DNA of 64,000 bases, from NCBI GenBank assembly GCA_040400005.1, contig JBBARC010000001.1, positions 124,001 to 188,000 of the forward strand. Direction: 5' to 3'. The position numbers and the translations under genes were made by a program. The notes under the pieces are model-generated. The model ran no database searches. It was not told the origin of the DNA and worked only from the letters and a program-made list of their open reading frames with translations. How positions within the stretch are numbered: the first letter of the stretch is position 1; every line of letters starts with the position of its first letter. The DNA is from JBBARC01 sp040400005. Its GTDB lineage: Bacteria; Pseudomonadota; Alphaproteobacteria; Acetobacterales; Acetobacteraceae. Below are positions 1 through 8,507 of this stretch, piece by piece.

Positions 1-944
1 AGTTGGCTGGTGATCGTGCCGACCCAGGTGGGCGCGTTTGCGGTATTGGAAAAACCAGCAATTGTCGCCGGCACCAGCAGAATGGAACTCGCGAAGATCG
101 GCGGAATCACACCCGATGTATTGATCTTGAGCGGCATGTGAGTGGTGTCGCCACCAAACATGCGGCTACCAACCTGGCGCTTAGGGTATTGGATGGCGAC
201 GCGGCGCTGGGCGCGTTCCATAAAGACGATAAACGCGATGACTGCGGCACCAATTATCAGAAACGACACGATAAATATGGGCGAAAGCCCCCCAGTGCGG
301 CCAAGTTCGAGCAAATTACCCAGTGCCCGAGGCAAATTCGCGACAATGCCGGCAAAAATGATCAGGCTGGTCCCGTTACCCACACCACGTGCGGTTATTT
401 GTTCGCCGAGCCACATCAGAAACATGGTGCCGCCGACCAGGGTAATAACACAGGATAAACGGAAAAATAGGCCGGGATCAATGACTGCGGGACCAGTAGT
501 GCCGTGCATACCCTCTAACCCTGAAGCTATACCGTATGACTGAAACAAGGCAATGAAAACCGTTAGATACCGCGTGTATTGGTTGAGCCGCTTGCGGCCC
601 GACTCGCCTTCCTTTTTCAACGTCTCAAGCGCCGGGATGGCAGTGGTCATCAGCTGAATGATGATACTGGCGCTGATGTAGGGCATGATGTTCAACGCAA
701 ACACCGTCATTCGGCTGAGCGCACCACCTGAAAACATGTCGAACATGCCAAGAATGCCACCGCCATGCTGGGTGAACATTTGACCCATGACCGCTGCATC
801 AACACCGGGCACCGGAATGTAGGTGCCAAAACGGTAAACGATTAACGCCCCAAGCGTGAACCATATCCGTTTGCGAAGTTCGGTAGCCTTGGCGAGCGAC
901 CCAAGATTGAAATTGGCGGCCAGTTGTTCAGACGCGGAGGCCAT
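1..944 (-). CDS. secY: Protein translocase subunit SecY (3' end cut by window edge)
   Basis: Central channel subunit of the SecYEG translocon in the inner membrane. Translating the minus strand from the ATG at 944 gives an open frame of about 314 residues that runs off the window, so the C-terminal third is missing. The N-terminus shows the SecY start region (RKRIWFTLGAL, then YRFGTYIPVPGVD), the plug region GGGILGMFDMFSGGAL, and the motif MPYISASIIIQL. Later come the cytosolic-loop motifs ERAQRRVAIQYPKRQ and LKINTSGVIPPIFASS. It is the last visible gene of the spc operon, after rplO, with a 166-bp spacer. Identification is certain; only the 3' part is absent. Confidence 0.97.
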   Translation of the reverse strand, partial: MASASEQLAANFNLGSLAKATELRKRIWFTLGALIVYRFGTYIPVPGVDAAVMGQMFTQHGGGILGMFDMFSGGALSRMTVFALNIMPYISASIIIQLMTTAIPALETLKKEGESGRKRLNQYTRYLTVFIALFQSYGIASGLEGMHGTTGPAVIDPGLFFRLSCVITLVGGTMFLMWLGEQITARGVGNGTSLIIFAGIVANLPRALGNLLELGRTGGLSPIFIVSFLIIGAAVIAFIVFMERAQRRVAIQYPKRQVGSRMFGGDTTHMPLKINTSGVIPPIFASSILLVPATIAGFSNTANAPTWVGTITSQ

Positions 945-1001
945 GATGTGGTCCCTTCCTGGATCGTTACCGGCGAACCGTCGTGAGAACGGAAAAGCCG
1001 G

Positions 1002-1028
1002 CGGACCAGCCCCCCAACCCCTGGTCCG
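1002..1028. repeat. Inverted repeat between rplO and secY
   Basis: The 8-bp arms CGGACCAG (1002-1009) and CTGGTCCG (1021-1028) pair perfectly around a C-rich 11-base loop (G-rich in the minus-strand transcript). The repeat lies in the 166-bp spacer 945-1110 between rplO and secY, the longest gap in this part of the spc operon. There is no T-run on the minus strand after it, so it does not look like a simple intrinsic terminator. It could tune secY expression or act as an RNA-processing site; that is inference. Confidence 0.4.
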
Positions 1029-1110
1029 TGTCTAACAGAACCAAAATCGGCACCATCAGCAATTAGGCACCAAGGCTTGGTCGGGGGGCTAATGCCGCCG
1101 TCTGATTTTT

Positions 1111-1596
1111 TTAGGCAGCGGTCGCCGCCGGCTTGATGACCAGAGTGATGACCGAGCCGCCTGACTTCTCAACCGCTGCGATTGCCGTGAGCGATGCACC
1201 CGATACCGTGAAATTCACCGCGCGGGTCAGTTCACCCATGGCCAGCAAACGCACGCCGGACACCTTGCCGCCATGAACCAGGCCGGCATTACGCAAAGTT
1301 TCTTCGGTGACCGGCTGGCCAGCGTCGATGCGGCCGGCAACGATCGCAGCTTCCACAGCGCCCAAATTGACGGGTGCGAACACTTTACGAAAAATGTTCT
1401 TAAACCCGCGCTTTGGCAGACGCCGATAGATCGGAAGCTGACCGCCCTCGAACCCGTTTAACGAGACACCCTCACGGGCTTTTTGGCCTTTAACGCCCTT
1501 ACCCGACGTTTTGCCCTTGCCCGAGCCAATGCCCCGGCCAAGCCGCTTGGACTTGAGCCGCGCGCCCTGATTGTCGCGCAAATCGTTCAGCTTCAT
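1111..1596 (-). CDS. rplO: 50S ribosomal protein L15
   Basis: Large-subunit protein that binds 23S rRNA late in 50S assembly. The 161-residue product has the L15 N-terminus (MKLNDLRDNQGARLKSKRLG), the glycine/lysine-rich GRGIGSGKGKTSGKGVKGQKAR stretch starting near residue 20, and the FEGGQLPIYRRLPKRGF motif near residue 50. The C-terminal domain is normal in length. It follows rpmD with a 1-base gap, as in the usual spc order rpsE-rpmD-rplO-secY. Confidence 0.97.
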   Translation of the reverse strand: MKLNDLRDNQGARLKSKRLGRGIGSGKGKTSGKGVKGQKAREGVSLNGFEGGQLPIYRRLPKRGFKNIFRKVFAPVNLGAVEAAIVAGRIDAGQPVTEETLRNAGLVHGGKVSGVRLLAMGELTRAVNFTVSGASLTAIAAVEKSGGSVITLVIKPAATAA

Positions 1597-1597
1597 C

Positions 1598-1792
1598 TCA
1601 GTTGCTCTCTTCGACGCGCAGCAAATGCGCGACCTTGCGGATCATACCACGTACCGAAGGGGTGTCCTCCAGTTCTCGGGTTTTGTGCAGCTTACCTAAA
1701 CCCAGCCCAAGCATAGTCGCATGCTGGCCAGGCTTACGGCCAATCGTGGACCCCGTTTGGGTGATACGCACACGTTTGTCTGTGTTAGACAT
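1598..1792 (-). CDS. rpmD: 50S ribosomal protein L30
   Basis: Small large-subunit protein of 64 residues. The sequence VRITQTGSTIGRKPGQHATM followed by LGLGLGKLHKTRELEDTPSVRGMI is the standard bacterial L30 pattern. Its start overlaps the end of rpsE by 8 bases (1785-1792), suggesting translational coupling. It lies in the normal spc-operon position. Confidence 0.96.
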   Translation of the reverse strand: MSNTDKRVRITQTGSTIGRKPGQHATMLGLGLGKLHKTRELEDTPSVRGMIRKVAHLLRVEESN

Positions 1793-2393
1793 CGACCGCC
1801 CCTTCCGTGCCAGGAATGGCCTCGCGCTTGCCCATGATATCCGAGACCTTCTTGCCGCGACGGGCTGCCACTGACCGCGGGCTGGCCGCGCCAGCTAATG
1901 CGGCAAACGTCGCCTTCACCATGTTATGCGGGTTGCGGCTACCAAACGACTTGGCAACCACATCGTGAATACCAAGGCTTTCGAATACCGCGCGCATTGG
2001 GCCGCCGGCAATAATACCGGTGCCTGCCGGTGCCGAGCGTAACACAACCTTACCAGCACCAAAGTGCCCGAAGCTATCGTGATGCAACGTGCGACCTTCC
2101 TTCATCGGCACGCGGATCAGGGCGCGCTTGGCCCGCTCTGTTGCCTTTCGAATGGCCTCAGGCACTTCGCGCGCCTTCCCTGCGCCGTAACCGACGCGGC
2201 CCTTCTGATCACCAACCACGACCAAGGCGGCGAAGGCAAAGCGCTTGCCGCCCTTCACCACTTTGGCCACACGGTTGATGGTTACCAATTTGTCGACGAG
2301 TTCGTCGCCGGTTTCGCGGTCCCGGTTTTGATCGCGATCGCGATCACTGCGGCCCCGGCCGCCACCGCCACCCTCACGAGGTTCACGTGCCAT
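1785..2393 (-). CDS. rpsE: 30S ribosomal protein S5
   Basis: Small-subunit protein involved in decoding accuracy. The 202-residue product begins with a low-complexity Gly/Arg/Asp extension of about 30 residues (repeated RDRDQNRDRE-like units), typical of alphaproteobacterial S5. The S5 N-terminal RNA-binding domain follows (LVDKLVTINRVAKVVKGGKRF) with the motif GDQKGRVGYGAGKAREVPEAI, then the C-terminal domain with GTGIIAGGPMRAVFE. Its 3' end overlaps rpmD. Confidence 0.97.
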   Translation of the reverse strand: MAREPREGGGGGRGRSDRDRDQNRDRETGDELVDKLVTINRVAKVVKGGKRFAFAALVVVGDQKGRVGYGAGKAREVPEAIRKATERAKRALIRVPMKEGRTLHHDSFGHFGAGKVVLRSAPAGTGIIAGGPMRAVFESLGIHDVVAKSFGSRNPHNMVKATFAALAGAASPRSVAARRGKKVSDIMGKREAIPGTEGAVDV

Positions 2394-2405
2394 ACTGCGT
2401 AATCC

Positions 2406-2768
2406 TTAAAAGGCCAGACCGCCCTCTCGGGCGGCCTCGGCCAGCGCCTTGACGCGACCGTGATAAAGATAGGAACCGCGATCGAAAACAACCGTGGTCA
2501 CACCGGCGGCAACCGCGCGCTCGGCAACCAGTTTGCCAACCGCTGTGGCGGCATCCTTGTCGGCGCCAGTGCGCAAAGCTTCACGCAGCGCGGGGTCAAT
2601 GGATGATGCTGCGGCCAGCGTGCGGCCAACCGCATCGTCGATAATCTGCGCATAGATGTGCTTACCGGAACGGAACACCGACAAACGCGGACGGCCATAG
2701 CCTTTCTGGCGCAGCTGAAAGCGTAGGCGCGCACGCCTGCGATTCCGAAGATCCTGTTGGGTGCTCAT
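2406..2768 (-). CDS. rplR: 50S ribosomal protein L18
   Basis: 5S rRNA-binding protein of the central protuberance, 120 residues. The motifs RPRLSVFRSGKHIYAQIIDD and VVFDRGSYLYHGRVKALAEAAREGG are the conserved L18 core and C-terminus. Its start codon overlaps the rplF stop by 4 bases (2765-2768), as expected for coupled genes of the spc operon. Confidence 0.97.
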   Translation of the reverse strand: MSTQQDLRNRRRARLRFQLRQKGYGRPRLSVFRSGKHIYAQIIDDAVGRTLAAASSIDPALREALRTGADKDAATAVGKLVAERAVAAGVTTVVFDRGSYLYHGRVKALAEAAREGGLAF

Positions 2769-3298
2769 TTCTTCTTGCCTTCCTTGCGCCGGATGGTCTC
2801 GGTCGTGTAACGCACGCCTTTGCCCTTATAGGGCTCGGGCGGACGCCAACCGCGGATTTCCGCCGCGACCTGGCCAACCAAGCGCTTATCGACACCTTCC
2901 ACCATGATGGTGGTCGGCTTCGGCGTGGTGATTTTAATGCCTTCCGGAACGGGATACACCACATCATGCGAAAAGCCGAGATTGATCACCAGGTTCGACC
3001 CATTGACCACTGCGCGGTAACCCGTGCCGGTGATTTCCATGGTCTTGCTGTAACCAATCGACACACCCTTTAACAGGTTAGCAATGTTCGCACGTGTGGT
3101 ACCCCACATCATGCGTGACTGGGCAGCCTTCGTGCGCGGCGCCACGCTAACCTTGTTATCAGCGATGGTGGTATCAACGTGATCGGTCAACTTCAGCGTC
3201 ATTTCGCCGAGTTTTCCTTTCGCGGTGAAGACCCCATCAAGGATGGCGACCTGGACACCGGCCGGGATTTCAACGGGATATTTGCCTACTCGAGACAT
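2765..3298 (-). CDS. rplF: 50S ribosomal protein L6
   Basis: Large-subunit protein near the factor-binding site, 177 residues, of normal length. It starts MSRVGKYPVEIPAGV and ends with the conserved PEPYKGKGVRYTTETIRRKEGKKK tail. The second RNA-binding repeat shows GYRAVVNGSNLVINLGFSH. It sits between rpsH and rplR in the standard order. Confidence 0.97.
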   Translation of the reverse strand: MSRVGKYPVEIPAGVQVAILDGVFTAKGKLGEMTLKLTDHVDTTIADNKVSVAPRTKAAQSRMMWGTTRANIANLLKGVSIGYSKTMEITGTGYRAVVNGSNLVINLGFSHDVVYPVPEGIKITTPKPTTIMVEGVDKRLVGQVAAEIRGWRPPEPYKGKGVRYTTETIRRKEGKKK

Positions 3299-3313
3299 GT
3301 TCTCAGGCTCCCG

Positions 3314-3712
3314 CTAGAACACGCGACAAAGCACTTCGCCGCCAACATTGGCAGCTCGTGCTTCGGCATCGCTTAAAACGCCACGTGGTGTGGACAGGAT
3401 CGAAACGCCAAGACCGGCATACACCCGCGGCAATTCCTTGATCTTCGAATAGACCCGGCGGCCCGGTTTTGACACACGGTGGATCTCTTTAATTACCGGC
3501 TCGCCTTCGGCGTATTTCAGCTCAATGCGCAGCTGAGCAACGCCTGCGCGCAATGGCTCAGCGGTGTAGCCACGAATATAACCCTCACGCTTGAGGACCT
3601 CGAGCACGTTAGCGCGCAGTTGCGACGCGGGCGCGACACAAGAGCTCAGGCGGCTCTTCTGTGCGTTACGAATACGGGTGAGCATATCACCCAGCGGATC
3701 GGATAGCGACAT
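3314..3712 (-). CDS. rpsH: 30S ribosomal protein S8
   Basis: Primary 16S rRNA-binding protein, 132 residues. It has the N-terminal LSDPLGDMLTRIRNAQKS motif and the C-terminal LSTPRGVLSDAEARAANVGGEVLC motif used for rRNA contact. In Escherichia coli S8 represses the spc operon by binding its mRNA near rplE; whether that happens here cannot be judged by eye. Confidence 0.97.
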   Translation of the reverse strand: MSLSDPLGDMLTRIRNAQKSRLSSCVAPASQLRANVLEVLKREGYIRGYTAEPLRAGVAQLRIELKYAEGEPVIKEIHRVSKPGRRVYSKIKELPRVYAGLGVSILSTPRGVLSDAEARAANVGGEVLCRVF

Positions 3713-3724
3713 TCCCGCGGCTCC

Positions 3725-4030
3725 TTACCAACTTGCCTTGACCATACCCGGGATTTGCCCCGAGCTGGCCAATTCGCGCAGTGCAATACGGCACAGCTTG
3801 AACTTGCGGTAATTCGCCCGCGCGCGCCCGGTAAGCTCGCACCGCAGACGCACACGTGTGCGGCTACCGTTGCGCGGCAATTGGGCGAGCGTCACTGACG
3901 CCTCGAAGCGGTCTTCAACCGGCAGCGAGCGATCCATCACAACTTCCTTGAGCTTCTGGCGCTTATCCCGATCACGGGCCGCCATTTTCTCACGTTTAAG
4001 GTTGCGATTGACGGCAGAAGTCTTGGCCAT
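3725..4030 (-). CDS. rpsN: 30S ribosomal protein S14 (long, zinc-free type)
   Basis: Small-subunit head protein, 101 residues, which is the long form. The conserved motifs are MAKTSAVNRNLKREKMAARD at the start and RCELTGRARANYRKFKLCRIALRELA near the end. The paired CxxC motifs of the short zinc form are absent, as in most proteobacteria. It is followed upstream by a 78-bp gap to rplE with no feature recognised in it. Confidence 0.96.
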   Translation of the reverse strand: MAKTSAVNRNLKREKMAARDRDKRQKLKEVVMDRSLPVEDRFEASVTLAQLPRNGSRTRVRLRCELTGRARANYRKFKLCRIALRELASSGQIPGMVKASW

Positions 4031-4108
4031 CCTGTCTTTATCCTCCGGAACCTGGCCGGCGTCTAAGCCGGGGGTATTCCAAAAATCTGTTGCTCTAGCG
4101 GCCTGGGT

Positions 4109-4675
4109 TCAGGCCGTAAACGGTAGATCGAACGCCTTTAACAGCGCCCGGGCTTCGGCATCGGTTTTCGCAGTTGTCACGAAAACGATATCCATCCCGC
4201 GGATCGCATCAACCTTGTCGTAGGCGATCTCTGGAAAAATGATCTGTTCTTTCAGGCCCATCGCGAAATTACCACGGCCATCAAACCCACGCGGGCTGAT
4301 ACCACGGAAATCACGCACGCGCGGCAGGGCGATGGTAACCAGGCGATCCAGAAATTCATACATCTTGGCCCGGCGCAGGGTGACCTTGGTACCGATCGGC
4401 AGGCCAGCACGGATTTTAAACCCGGCGATTGCTTTCTTGGCAACCGTCTTCACTGGCTTCTGGCCGGCGATCAGGGTCAATTCCGCAACGGCCGAATCCA
4501 ACTTCTTCTGATCAGCCGCGGCTTCACCAACGCCCATGTTGATTACAATCTTCTCAAGCATCGGAACCTGCATCGGGTTCGCATAACCGAACTCTTTTTG
4601 CATCACCGAACGCACGGTTTGCAGGTAAAGCGCCTGCAGCCGGGGAATTTCGCGGGTTGCTGTTGTGTTTGTCAT
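4109..4675 (-). CDS. rplE: 50S ribosomal protein L5
   Basis: 5S rRNA-binding protein that forms the central protuberance. The 188-residue product shows YANPMQVPMLEKIVINMGVGEA, the glycine-rich FRGISPRGFDGRGNFAMGLKEQ motif and the C-terminal GMDIVFVTTAKTDAEARALL. It is slightly longer at the N-terminus than the usual 179 residues. It lies 4 bases after rplX. Confidence 0.97.
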   Translation of the reverse strand: MTNTTATREIPRLQALYLQTVRSVMQKEFGYANPMQVPMLEKIVINMGVGEAAADQKKLDSAVAELTLIAGQKPVKTVAKKAIAGFKIRAGLPIGTKVTLRRAKMYEFLDRLVTIALPRVRDFRGISPRGFDGRGNFAMGLKEQIIFPEIAYDKVDAIRGMDIVFVTTAKTDAEARALLKAFDLPFTA

Positions 4676-4679
4676 AATA

Positions 4680-5000
4680 TCAGCCCTCGATCACGTTGCC
4701 GGATGCCCGGGCAACGCGAACCTTTGCGCCATTTTCAAGCACGCGGAAACTCACGCGCGTCGGCTTGCCACTTTTGGCGTCGACCAGCATTAGATTGGAG
4801 AGATGGATGGTGAGTTCCTTCTCTACAATGCCACCAGGCGCACCCGCGCCGGTTGGCTTGGTATGCTTGCGCGCCACATTCACACCACGCACCACGGCGC
4901 GGTCTGCCTTCGGCTGCACACTAAGCACTTCGCCCTGCTTGCCTTTATCGGATCCAGTGATAACAACCACCTGATCGCCCTTACGAATGCGCGCGGCCAT
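4680..5000 (-). CDS. rplX: 50S ribosomal protein L24
   Basis: Assembly-initiator protein of the 50S subunit, 106 residues. The KOW-type motif is clear at the start (RKGDQVVVITGSDKGKQGEVLSV), followed by the conserved GVNVARKHTKPTG. Its ATG overlaps the rplN stop codon by one base at position 5000 (TAATG arrangement), which favours re-initiation by the same ribosome. Confidence 0.97.
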   Translation of the reverse strand: MAARIRKGDQVVVITGSDKGKQGEVLSVQPKADRAVVRGVNVARKHTKPTGAGAPGGIVEKELTIHLSNLMLVDAKSGKPTRVSFRVLENGAKVRVARASGNVIEG

Positions 5001-5368
5001 TATAGAACCTCCGGCGCAAGCGAAATGATTTTCATGAACTTGCGCGCCCGCAGCTCACGAACCACTGGACCAAAAATACGCGTGCCGATCGGCTCACGCT
5101 GCTTATTGATCAGCACCGCAGCATTGCGATCGAAACGGATCGCGCTGCCATCTGGGCGGCGCACCGGGTACGCCGTGCGCACGATCACTGCCTGCAACAC
5201 GTCGCCTTTCTTCACCTTGCCCCGCGGAATAGCCTCCTGCACGGCGACAACAATAACGTCGCCCACAGATGCGCTTTTACGCTTGGAACCGCCCAGCACC
5301 TTTATGCACTGAACGCGGCGCGCACCGGAGTTGTCGGCGACGTCTAGATTGGATTCTGCCTGAATCAT
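5000..5368 (-). CDS. rplN: 50S ribosomal protein L14
   Basis: Large-subunit interface protein, 122 residues, exactly the family length. It starts MIQAESNLDVADNSGARRVQ and contains CIKVLGGSKRKSASVGDVIV and FDRNAAVLINKQREPIGTRIFGPV, all typical of L14. It ends in a one-base overlap with rplX. Confidence 0.98.
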   Translation of the reverse strand: MIQAESNLDVADNSGARRVQCIKVLGGSKRKSASVGDVIVVAVQEAIPRGKVKKGDVLQAVIVRTAYPVRRPDGSAIRFDRNAAVLINKQREPIGTRIFGPVVRELRARKFMKIISLAPEVL

Positions 5369-5378
5369 CTCGTGCCTC

Positions 5379-5648
5379 TTATACCTGCGGCGCGGGCGCG
5401 TCGGTCAGCGGCGCGCCATTGCGCTCCACGACTGTCCACGTCTTACGCTTGGAAATGGGCGGGCATTCGATAATACGCACGGTATCACCAACGCAGCAGG
5501 TATTTGCCTCGTCATGGGCCGCGTATTTCTTCGAACGACGGATAAACTTCTTATAGAGCGGGTGCATGATGCGACGATCAACAAGAACGGTAATCGTCTT
5601 GTCCATCTTATCGCTTGTCACTCGCCCGGTCAGGACGCGCCTTGGCAT
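5379..5648 (-). CDS. rpsQ: 30S ribosomal protein S17
   Basis: Primary 16S rRNA-binding protein of 89 residues. The motifs MPRRVLTGRVTSDKMDKTIT and HPLYKKFIRRSKKYAAHDE, followed by the conserved GDTVRIIECPPISKRKTW, identify S17. It stands between rpmC and rplN in the canonical order. Confidence 0.97.
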   Translation of the reverse strand: MPRRVLTGRVTSDKMDKTITVLVDRRIMHPLYKKFIRRSKKYAAHDEANTCCVGDTVRIIECPPISKRKTWTVVERNGAPLTDAPAPQV

Positions 5649-5661
5649 CGCCCTACTCCTT

Positions 5662-5868
5662 TCAAGCGTGAGCGGCGGAGGATTTCTTCTCCGCCAGAAT
5701 GGTTTTCACACGCGCAATGTCGCGACGCACGATACGAACACGGCCAGCCCCTTGCGTTTCGCCAGCAGCGCGACGAAACCGCATGTTGAACTGTTCACGG
5801 CGAAGGTCGAGCAGCAGTGCTGCCAATTGATCCTCGGACTTCAAACGAATATCGGTCGGCTTCGTCAT
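5662..5868 (-). CDS. rpmC: 50S ribosomal protein L29
   Basis: Small helical protein near the peptide exit tunnel, 68 residues. The pattern LKSEDQLAALLLDLRREQFNMRFRRAAGE, then RVRIVRRDIARVKTILAEKK, is the L29 two-helix signature. It follows rplP by 5 bases. Confidence 0.96.
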   Translation of the reverse strand: MTKPTDIRLKSEDQLAALLLDLRREQFNMRFRRAAGETQGAGRVRIVRRDIARVKTILAEKKSSAAHA

Positions 5869-5873
5869 GGTAA

Positions 5874-6290
5874 TCAGCCTTCCCCAATGCGCGTGATGAA
5901 CTTGGTCTTAATCGGCAGCTTTGCGGCCCCAAGGGTCAACGCCTGCAAGGCGATCTCTGGCGCAACGCCGTCAATCTCGAACATGATGCGGCCAGGCTTC
6001 ACCCTAGCCACCCAAAATTCCGGGCTACCCTTACCGGAGCCCATGCGAACCTCGGCAGGCTTGGTCGATACCGGCAAATCCGGAAAAATCCGGATCCACA
6101 CGCGGCCCGCGCGCTTCATCGCGCGTGTGATCGCGCGGCGGGCCGCCTCGATCTGCCTGGCAGTGACGCGTTCCGGCTCAAGCGCCTTAAGACCAAACTG
6201 GCCAAAATTCAGCGCGGTGCCACCCTTGGCCAAGCCATGGATGCGCCCCTTATGCGCCTTGCGGTATTTTGTGCGTTTCGGAGACAACAT
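5874..6290 (-). CDS. rplP: 50S ribosomal protein L16
   Basis: Protein that helps place aminoacyl-tRNA in the large subunit, 138 residues. It opens MLSPKRTKYRKAHKGRIHG and carries RITRAMKRAGRVWIRIFPD-type and MGSGKGSPEFWVARVKPGRI motifs, both diagnostic. The length is normal and the position after rpsC is canonical. Confidence 0.98.
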   Translation of the reverse strand: MLSPKRTKYRKAHKGRIHGLAKGGTALNFGQFGLKALEPERVTARQIEAARRAITRAMKRAGRVWIRIFPDLPVSTKPAEVRMGSGKGSPEFWVARVKPGRIMFEIDGVAPEIALQALTLGAAKLPIKTKFITRIGEG

Positions 6291-6302
6291 TTTCCCAGAT
6301 CC

Positions 6303-6980
6303 TTACCGCTGCGGCGCCTGTTCGGCGGCACGACGGTCCTGAGCCATCGGGTCCTGAGCGAGAATTTCGCCCTTGAAGATCCACACTTTAACACCGCAGG
6401 TGCCGTAGGTGGTTTTCGCCGTGGCCACACCATAATCAATATCGGCACGCAGCGTATGCAACGGCACGCGGCCTTCACGATACCATTCAACGCGAGCAAT
6501 TTCGGCCCCACCTAAACGGCCACCGCAATTGATCCGAATGCCCTGCGCACCAAGGCGCATTGCGGACTGCACAGCACGCTTCATCGCACGGCGGAACGCA
6601 ACGCGGCGTTCAAGCTGTTGGGCAATGTTTTCGGCGACCAGTGTCGCGTCAATTTCCGGTTTGCGGATTTCGACGATATTCAGCGACACATCAGCCTTCG
6701 CCATTTTGGCGAGATCCTTACGCAGAACCTCGATATCCTGCCCCTTCTTGCCGATCACCACACCCGGGCGAGCCGCGTAGATGGTGACGCGCGGCTTTTT
6801 TGCCGGGCGCTCAATCACTACGCGCGAAATTCCAGCGCCGGCGAGCTTGCGACGCAGATGCGCACGCAATTTCAAATCACCATGCAACAACTTCGCATAA
6901 TCGTCACCCGCGTACCAACGCGAATCCCACGTGCGGTTAATGCCGAGCCGGAGCCCGATCGGATTTACTTTATGCCCCAT
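6303..6980 (-). CDS. rpsC: 30S ribosomal protein S3
   Basis: Small-subunit protein at the mRNA entry site with helicase function. The 225-residue product starts MGHKVNPIGLRLGINRTWDS and includes the KH domain (RPGVVIGKKGQDIEVLRKDL) and the C-terminal S3 domain (GIRINCGGRLGGAEIARVEW). It lies 3 bases downstream of rplV. Confidence 0.98.
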   Translation of the reverse strand: MGHKVNPIGLRLGINRTWDSRWYAGDDYAKLLHGDLKLRAHLRRKLAGAGISRVVIERPAKKPRVTIYAARPGVVIGKKGQDIEVLRKDLAKMAKADVSLNIVEIRKPEIDATLVAENIAQQLERRVAFRRAMKRAVQSAMRLGAQGIRINCGGRLGGAEIARVEWYREGRVPLHTLRADIDYGVATAKTTYGTCGVKVWIFKGEILAQDPMAQDRRAAEQAPQR

Positions 6981-6983
6981 ACG

Positions 6984-7385
6984 TCAGGCTGCCTTCTGTT
7001 CGGTGGCCGGCGCATCCTGGCGTTCGGCAACGACAATCTTCAAATGGCTGAACCACTTCTCGATCTGCGACGACCGGCCACGACCACGCGCGTGGAACCG
7101 CTTCATCACTACCGAGCGGCCCACTTCGGCACGCGTCACCACCAGCTGGTCAACATCAAGTTGATGATTGTTTTCAGCATTGGCGATGGCACTTTCCAAA
7201 GCTTTACGCACAGCATGCGCAATGCGGCGCTTGCTAAAGGTAAGCGTTGCAACCGCATGGCTCGCCGGCTGATTACGGATTAAGCCTGCAACTAAATTCA
7301 GCTTATGCGGGCTTACCCGCAAATTGCTGACAATCGCCTGGGCCTCGTGATCGGCTAAGCCGCGGGGGGATTTAGGTTTGCTCAT
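6984..7385 (-). CDS. rplV: 50S ribosomal protein L22
   Basis: Exit-tunnel protein, 133 residues from the ATG at 7385. A longer open frame exists back to 7508, but it would overlap rpsS and its extra residues are unlike L22. The chosen start leaves a 1-base gap to rpsS. The core SNLRVSPHKLNLVAGLIRNQ and the extended beta hairpin region VGRSVVMKRFHARGRGRSS are characteristic of L22. Confidence 0.96.
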   Translation of the reverse strand: MSKPKSPRGLADHEAQAIVSNLRVSPHKLNLVAGLIRNQPASHAVATLTFSKRRIAHAVRKALESAIANAENNHQLDVDQLVVTRAEVGRSVVMKRFHARGRGRSSQIEKWFSHLKIVVAERQDAPATEQKAA

Positions 7386-7386
7386 C

Positions 7387-7665
7387 TCAGCCCCGCTTCG
7401 CCTTCTTATCGGCCGCATGCCCGGTGAAGGTGCGCGTCGGCGAAAATTCACCGAATTTGTGGCCAACCATATTCTCGGACACCTGCACCGGCAGAAATTT
7501 GTGCCCATTATAAACGCCGAACGTAAGACCTACGAACTGCGGCAGGATCGTCGAACGGCGCGACCAGATCTTAATGATCTCGTTGCGGCTCGATGCCCGC
7601 GCCTTCTCGGCCTTGCCCAACATGTACCCGTCAACGAACGGGCCCTTCCAGACGGAACGCGCCAT
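7387..7665 (-). CDS. rpsS: 30S ribosomal protein S19
   Basis: Small-subunit head protein, 92 residues. It begins MARSVWKGPFVDGYML and contains the conserved IKIWSRRSTILPQFVGLTFGVYNG and GHKFGEFSPTRTFTGHAADKK motifs. It sits between rplB and rplV with 1-base gaps on both sides. Confidence 0.98.
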   Translation of the reverse strand: MARSVWKGPFVDGYMLGKAEKARASSRNEIIKIWSRRSTILPQFVGLTFGVYNGHKFLPVQVSENMVGHKFGEFSPTRTFTGHAADKKAKRG

Positions 7666-7666
7666 C

Positions 7667-8497
7667 TTACTTGCCCTTATTCGCGCGGCGGATGATCAAC
7701 TTATCCGTGCGCTTGTTAACTCGCGTCTTGTAACCCTTGGTGGGCTTGCCCCATGGCGTAACCGGATGACGACCGCCAGACGTACGACCCTCGCCGCCGC
7801 CATGCGGGTGATCGACCGGGTTCATCACAACGCCGCGGTTATGCGGGCGCCGACCAAGCCAACGGCTACGCCCAGCCTTACCGATATGCTGGTTCATGTT
7901 GTCGGGGTTCGATACCGCGCCAACCGTCGCCATGCATTCCGCACGCACCACACGTAGTTCGCCTGATTGCAGCTTAACCTGCGCATAGCCGACATCTTTG
8001 CCAACCAATTGCGCGTAAGTGCCCGCCGCGCGGGCGATCTTGCCGCCGCCGCCCTGCTTCATCTCGATGTTGTGAATGATCGTGCCAACCGGAATGGCGC
8101 CCAATGGCATCGCATTACCCGGCTTGATATCAACACGCGCACCAGCGACCACCTGATCGCCCACCTTCAGACGCTGCGGCGCCAGAATGTAAGCCAACTC
8201 ACCATCCTGATATTTAATCAGCGCGATGAACGACGTGCGATTGGGATCATATTCAAGCCGCTCAACCACCGCCGGCATATCAAACTTCCGGCGACGGAAA
8301 TCGACAATACGGTACGATTGCTTGTGCCCGCCGCCACGAAACCGGCTGGTAGTACGGCCATGGTTATTGCGCCCACCTGAGTGCGACTTGCCCTCAGTTA
8401 ACCCTTTAACCGGCTTGCCCTTCCACAAATCAGAACGATCAATAAGAACCGTTCCGCGCAGGCTGGGGGTAACAGGTTTATAATGCTTTAGTGCCAT
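7667..8497 (-). CDS. rplB: 50S ribosomal protein L2
   Basis: Core protein of the peptidyl-transferase region. I chose the ATG at 8497 (MALKHYKPVTPSLRG), which gives 276 residues, the usual length; a 6-codon longer start at 8515 would run into rplW. The motif NPVDHPHGGGEGRTSGGRHP contains the conserved histidine of the active L2 C-terminal domain. GRNNHGRTTSRFRGGGHK and MNQHIGKAGRSRWLG are also diagnostic. Confidence 0.98.
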   Translation of the reverse strand: MALKHYKPVTPSLRGTVLIDRSDLWKGKPVKGLTEGKSHSGGRNNHGRTTSRFRGGGHKQSYRIVDFRRRKFDMPAVVERLEYDPNRTSFIALIKYQDGELAYILAPQRLKVGDQVVAGARVDIKPGNAMPLGAIPVGTIIHNIEMKQGGGGKIARAAGTYAQLVGKDVGYAQVKLQSGELRVVRAECMATVGAVSNPDNMNQHIGKAGRSRWLGRRPHNRGVVMNPVDHPHGGGEGRTSGGRHPVTPWGKPTKGYKTRVNKRTDKLIIRRANKGK

Positions 8498-8507
8498 TGC
8501 CCTGCCC

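Noticed and set aside
5566..6342. A 258-codon plus-strand frame antisense to rpsQ-rplP
   Set aside because: Covers several confirmed ribosomal protein genes on the other strand and has a random composition.
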